Of a stretch of 64,000 bases of DNA, positions 61,889 through 64,000 are shown in pieces. Where the stretch lies: NCBI GenBank assembly GCA_900112995.1, contig FONU01000016.1, positions 23,872-87,871 on the forward strand, written 5' to 3'. Each line of letters opens with the position of its first letter. Within the stretch, counting starts at the first letter, position 1. This DNA is from [Lactobacillus] rogosae. Its GTDB lineage: Bacteria > Bacillota > Clostridia > Lachnospirales > Lachnospiraceae. The notes beneath the pieces were generated by a model. The model ran no database searches, was not told the origin of the DNA, and was given only the letters and a program-made list of their open reading frames with translations. Position numbers and translations under genes: made by a program.

Positions 61889-64000
61889 CTATCTAGGCAC
61901 TTCTACCATTATATGAGCTTCTACAAGATCGCCTTCCTGAATCTGGCCAAAGTTCTCAAATACCATACCACATTCAGAACCGCCCTTAACTTCCTTAACA
62001 TCATCCTTGAAATGCTTAAGTGTAGCGATAGGACCTTCGTATATCTGCTCTTTATCTCTTGTAATTCTTACAATTGAATCCTTAGTAATTCTACCCTCTG
62101 TAACGATAGCACCGGCAATATTACCAACACCAGAAGCCTTGAATATCTGTCTTATCTCAGCATGACCGATAATCTTTTCCTCATATATAGGCTCAAGCAT
62201 ACCCTTAAGAGCTGCCTCAACATCTTCAATTGCATTGTAGATTACACTGTAAAGTCTTAAATCAACCTTTTCTCTCTCAGCAACTATTCTCGCCTGATTA
62301 TCAGGCTTAACATTAAAGCCGATGATAATAGCATTAGAAGCAGAAGCTAACACAACGTCTGACTCATTAATATTACCAACGCCGCCATGGATAACCTTAA
62401 CGATAACTTCTTCATTAGAAAGCTTAACAAGACTCTGCTTAACAGCCTCGACTGAACCCTGTACATCAGCCTTGATAATAAGGTCGAGTTCCTTCATATT
62501 ACCAGCCTGAATCTGCTCGAACAATGCATCAAGTGATACTTTATGCTTAGTATCATCAAGAAGCTTCTTCTTGCCTTCTGCAATAAATGTATCAGCAATA
62601 TTTCTTGCTTCCTTCTCACTCTCTGTAGCCATAATAATTTCACCAGCATTAGGAACATCATTAAGACCGAGAATCTCTACAGGCATAGATGGAGTAGCTT
62701 CCTTAACTCTTCTTCCAGTATCATCAATCATAGCTCTTATCTTACCATAACAAGAACCTGCAGCAACTGCATCACCAACTCTTAATGTACCCTTCTGTAC
62801 AAGGATAGTCGCAACTGGACCACGTCCTTTATCAAGCTCCGCTTCAATTACGATACCTCTTGCCTTACGGTTAGGGTTAGCCTTTAACTCATTAACCTCT
62901 GCTGTAAGAAGAATCATCTCAAGAAGTTCGTCAATACCTTCCTTAGTGTGAGCTGATACTGGAACAAATGTAGTTGAACCACCCCAGTCTTCTGCGATAA
63001 GTTCATATTCTGTAAGTTCCTGCTTAACCTTCTCGATATTAGCATTAGGCTTATCAATCTTATTAACAGCAACGATAATTTCAACGCCCGCTGCCTTAGC
63101 GTGGTTAATAGCTTCGATTGTCTGTGGCATAACGCCATCATCAGCTGCTACTACAAGAATAGCAATATCTGTAGCCTGTGCACCACGCATACGCATAGCT
63201 GTAAACGCTTCGTGTCCAGGAGTATCAAGGAATGTAATCTTCTGTCCATCGACATCCACCATATAAGCACCGATCTTCTGTGTAATACCGCCTGATTCCT
63301 TAGCTGTTACATGTGTTTCCCTGATTGCATCAAGTAAAGATGTCTTACCGTGGTCAACGTGTCCCATAACACAGACAACTGGTGGTCTTGCAACCATATC
63401 GTCCTCTGACTCTTCATCTTCCTTAAGAAGTTCTGCAATAACATCAACCTTAACTTCGTGGTCACATATGCAGTTGAACTCAAGTGCTATTTCTTCTGCT
63501 GTATCATAATCAACTTCCTGGTTAATTGTTACAACCTTGCCCTGTAAGAAAAGCTTCTTAACAATTGCAGATGGCTGAACCTTCATCTTATCAGCAAGTT
63601 CCTTGATAGTAAGGCTGTCTGGTAAAATGAGCTGCTTAATTGTCTCTTCTTCCTTCTTCTCCTGCTTTGGAGCCGGTTTCTTCTCTAACTTGCTGTTAGC
63701 AAATTTAAGATTTTCCTTTGCCTCATTATCTTTCTTTCTGTCATTCTTTCTTGAATCATTCTTTCTTGAGTCTGGTCTTCTTGAATCTGGCTTTGTCTCA
63801 AAAATGAAATCGTCCTTAGGTGCTGAAGAACCTCTGTCATTTCTTCTCTGACCAGAGAATCCCTGACCATCTCTTCCTGAGCGTCCGCCGTTCTGGCCGT
63901 TATTATCCCTGTTCTGGTAACCGCCATTACGGTCATTGTTTCTATCGTTTCTATAACCGCCGTTATTACGGTCATTTCTATAACCATCTCTGTTCTGGCC
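61889..64000 (-). CDS. infB: Translation initiation factor IF-2 (5' end beyond window)
   Basis: IF-2 brings initiator tRNA to the 30S subunit. The G domain has [16 protein letters not shown], the switch II motif [11 protein letters not shown] and [11 protein letters not shown]-terminal domains follow, ending [12 protein letters not shown]. The frame stays open without a stop through the window edge, and no start codon with a ribosome binding site is seen after 63586. The visible N-terminal part is a long disordered region rich in Asn, Arg, Gly and Gln ([19 protein letters not shown]), ending [20 protein letters not shown] before the IF-2 N domain. This is the first gene of the visible rbfA-nrnA-truB-ribF operon. 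Confidence 0.97.
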   Translation of the reverse strand, partial: GQNRDGYRNDRNNGGYRNDRNNDRNGGYQNRDNNGQNGGRSGRDGQGFSGQRRNDRGSSAPKDDFIFETKPDSRRPDSRKNDSRKNDRKKDNEAKENLKFANSKLEKKPAPKQEKKEEETIKQLILPDSLTIKELADKMKVQPSAIVKKLFLQGKVVTINQEVDYDTAEEIALEFNCICDHEVKVDVIAELLKEDEESEDDMVARPPVVCVMGHVDHGKTSLLDAIRETHVTAKESGGITQKIGAYMVDVDGQKITFLDTPGHEAFTAMRMRGAQATDIAILVVAADDGVMPQTIEAINHAKAAGVEIIVAVNKIDKPNANIEKVKQELTEYELIAEDWGGSTTFVPVSAHTKEGIDELLEMILLTAEVNELKANPNRKARGIVIEAELDKGRGPVATILVQKGTLRVGDAVAAGSCYGKIRAMIDDTGRRVKEATPSMPVEILGLNDVPNAGEIIMATESEKEARNIADTFIAEGKKKLLDDTKHKVSLDALFEQIQAGNMKELDLIIKADVQGSVEAVKQSLVKLSNEEVIVKVIHGGVGNINESDVVLASASNAIIIGFNVKPDNQARIVAEREKVDLRLYSVIYNAIEDVEAALKGMLEPIYEEKIIGHAEIRQIFKASGVGNIAGAIVTEGRITKDSIVRITRDKEQIYEGPIATLKHFKDDVKEVKGGSECGMVFENFGQIQEGDLVEAHIMVEVPR

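Noticed and set aside
63685..63987. 100-codon frame inside infB, on the same strand in another frame
   Set aside because: It is a low-complexity shadow (Met/Arg/Glu/Thr) of the repetitive infB N-terminus. The infB frame is open and has family-like sequence.

Overview
The window is about 64 kb of AT-rich chromosome from a Gram-positive anaerobe of the Lachnospiraceae. The best guess is a Lachnospira ([Eubacterium] eligens-like) species. This rests on gene content: a complete Rnf complex, an NfnAB pair, a Na+-pumping decarboxylase cluster, a ddh-type lysine pathway gene, galacturonate catabolism genes (uxaABC, kdgK), and flagellar/c-di-GMP genes. Species assignment is inference. Most genes lie on the minus strand. 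I see no rRNA, tRNA, CRISPR array, insertion sequence or prophage.

Layout. 1-3.5 kb: small accessory genes and decay, with an aldo/keto reductase broken by an in-frame TAA, an acetyltransferase remnant, a zinc-ribbon protein and a large palindrome. 3.5-8.6 kb: rnfCDGEAB. 8.8-11.9 kb: an RNase H-like exonuclease, cheR and a YlmH-like S4 protein. 12.0-16.8 kb: a housekeeping operon (ThyX-related protein, HI0933-type flavoprotein, cmk, ispH, rpsA). 17.0-20.1 kb: ddh and a wall-anchor-like surface protein. 20.3-25.8 kb: a sodium-pump decarboxylase operon carrying two different carboxyltransferases. 26-31.7 kb: thiN, a small membrane protein, nfnAB and a membrane-anchored TPR/chitobiase-like protein. 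32.2-36.1 kb: a 1294-residue Ig-like (Big_2) surface protein. 36.4-41.0 kb: KDG kinase, a LytTR/GHKL two-component system and an HTH-Fic protein. 41.1-43.7 kb: a two-gene surface operon. 44-51.1 kb: a preQ1-riboswitch-controlled queT, then uxaA, uxaB, a LacI regulator and uxaC. 51.3-55.7 kb: a flagellar-type zinc-ribbon regulator, a PilZ protein, yebC, a degenerate-GGDEF/intact-EAL protein and a HIT protein. 55.8-64 kb: pnp, rpsO, ribF, truB, nrnA, rbfA and the 5'-truncated infB.

How they work together. Rnf (ferredoxin:NAD+ with ion pumping), Nfn (ferredoxin/NADH/NADP+ bifurcation) and the decarboxylase pump are three ion- or redox-linked energy modules typical of fermenters without a full respiratory chain. 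The uxa genes plus kdgK convert galacturonate and glucuronate to KDPG. A LacI-type regulator sits between divergent promoters, each with a matching palindrome just past the predicted start of transcription.

The most interesting signal is upstream of the surface operon at 41141-43664. A run of ten G lies exactly between a perfect TTGACA -35 and a TAAAAT -10, giving a 20-bp spacer. Other promoters in this window have 17-bp spacers, so tract slippage could switch this operon on and off. Other points of interest are two surface proteins sharing a C-terminal domain with PQTGD/PQTSD anchor-like ends, and a decarboxylase operon that looks like a methylmalonyl-CoA decarboxylase plus a 5S-type carboxyltransferase.
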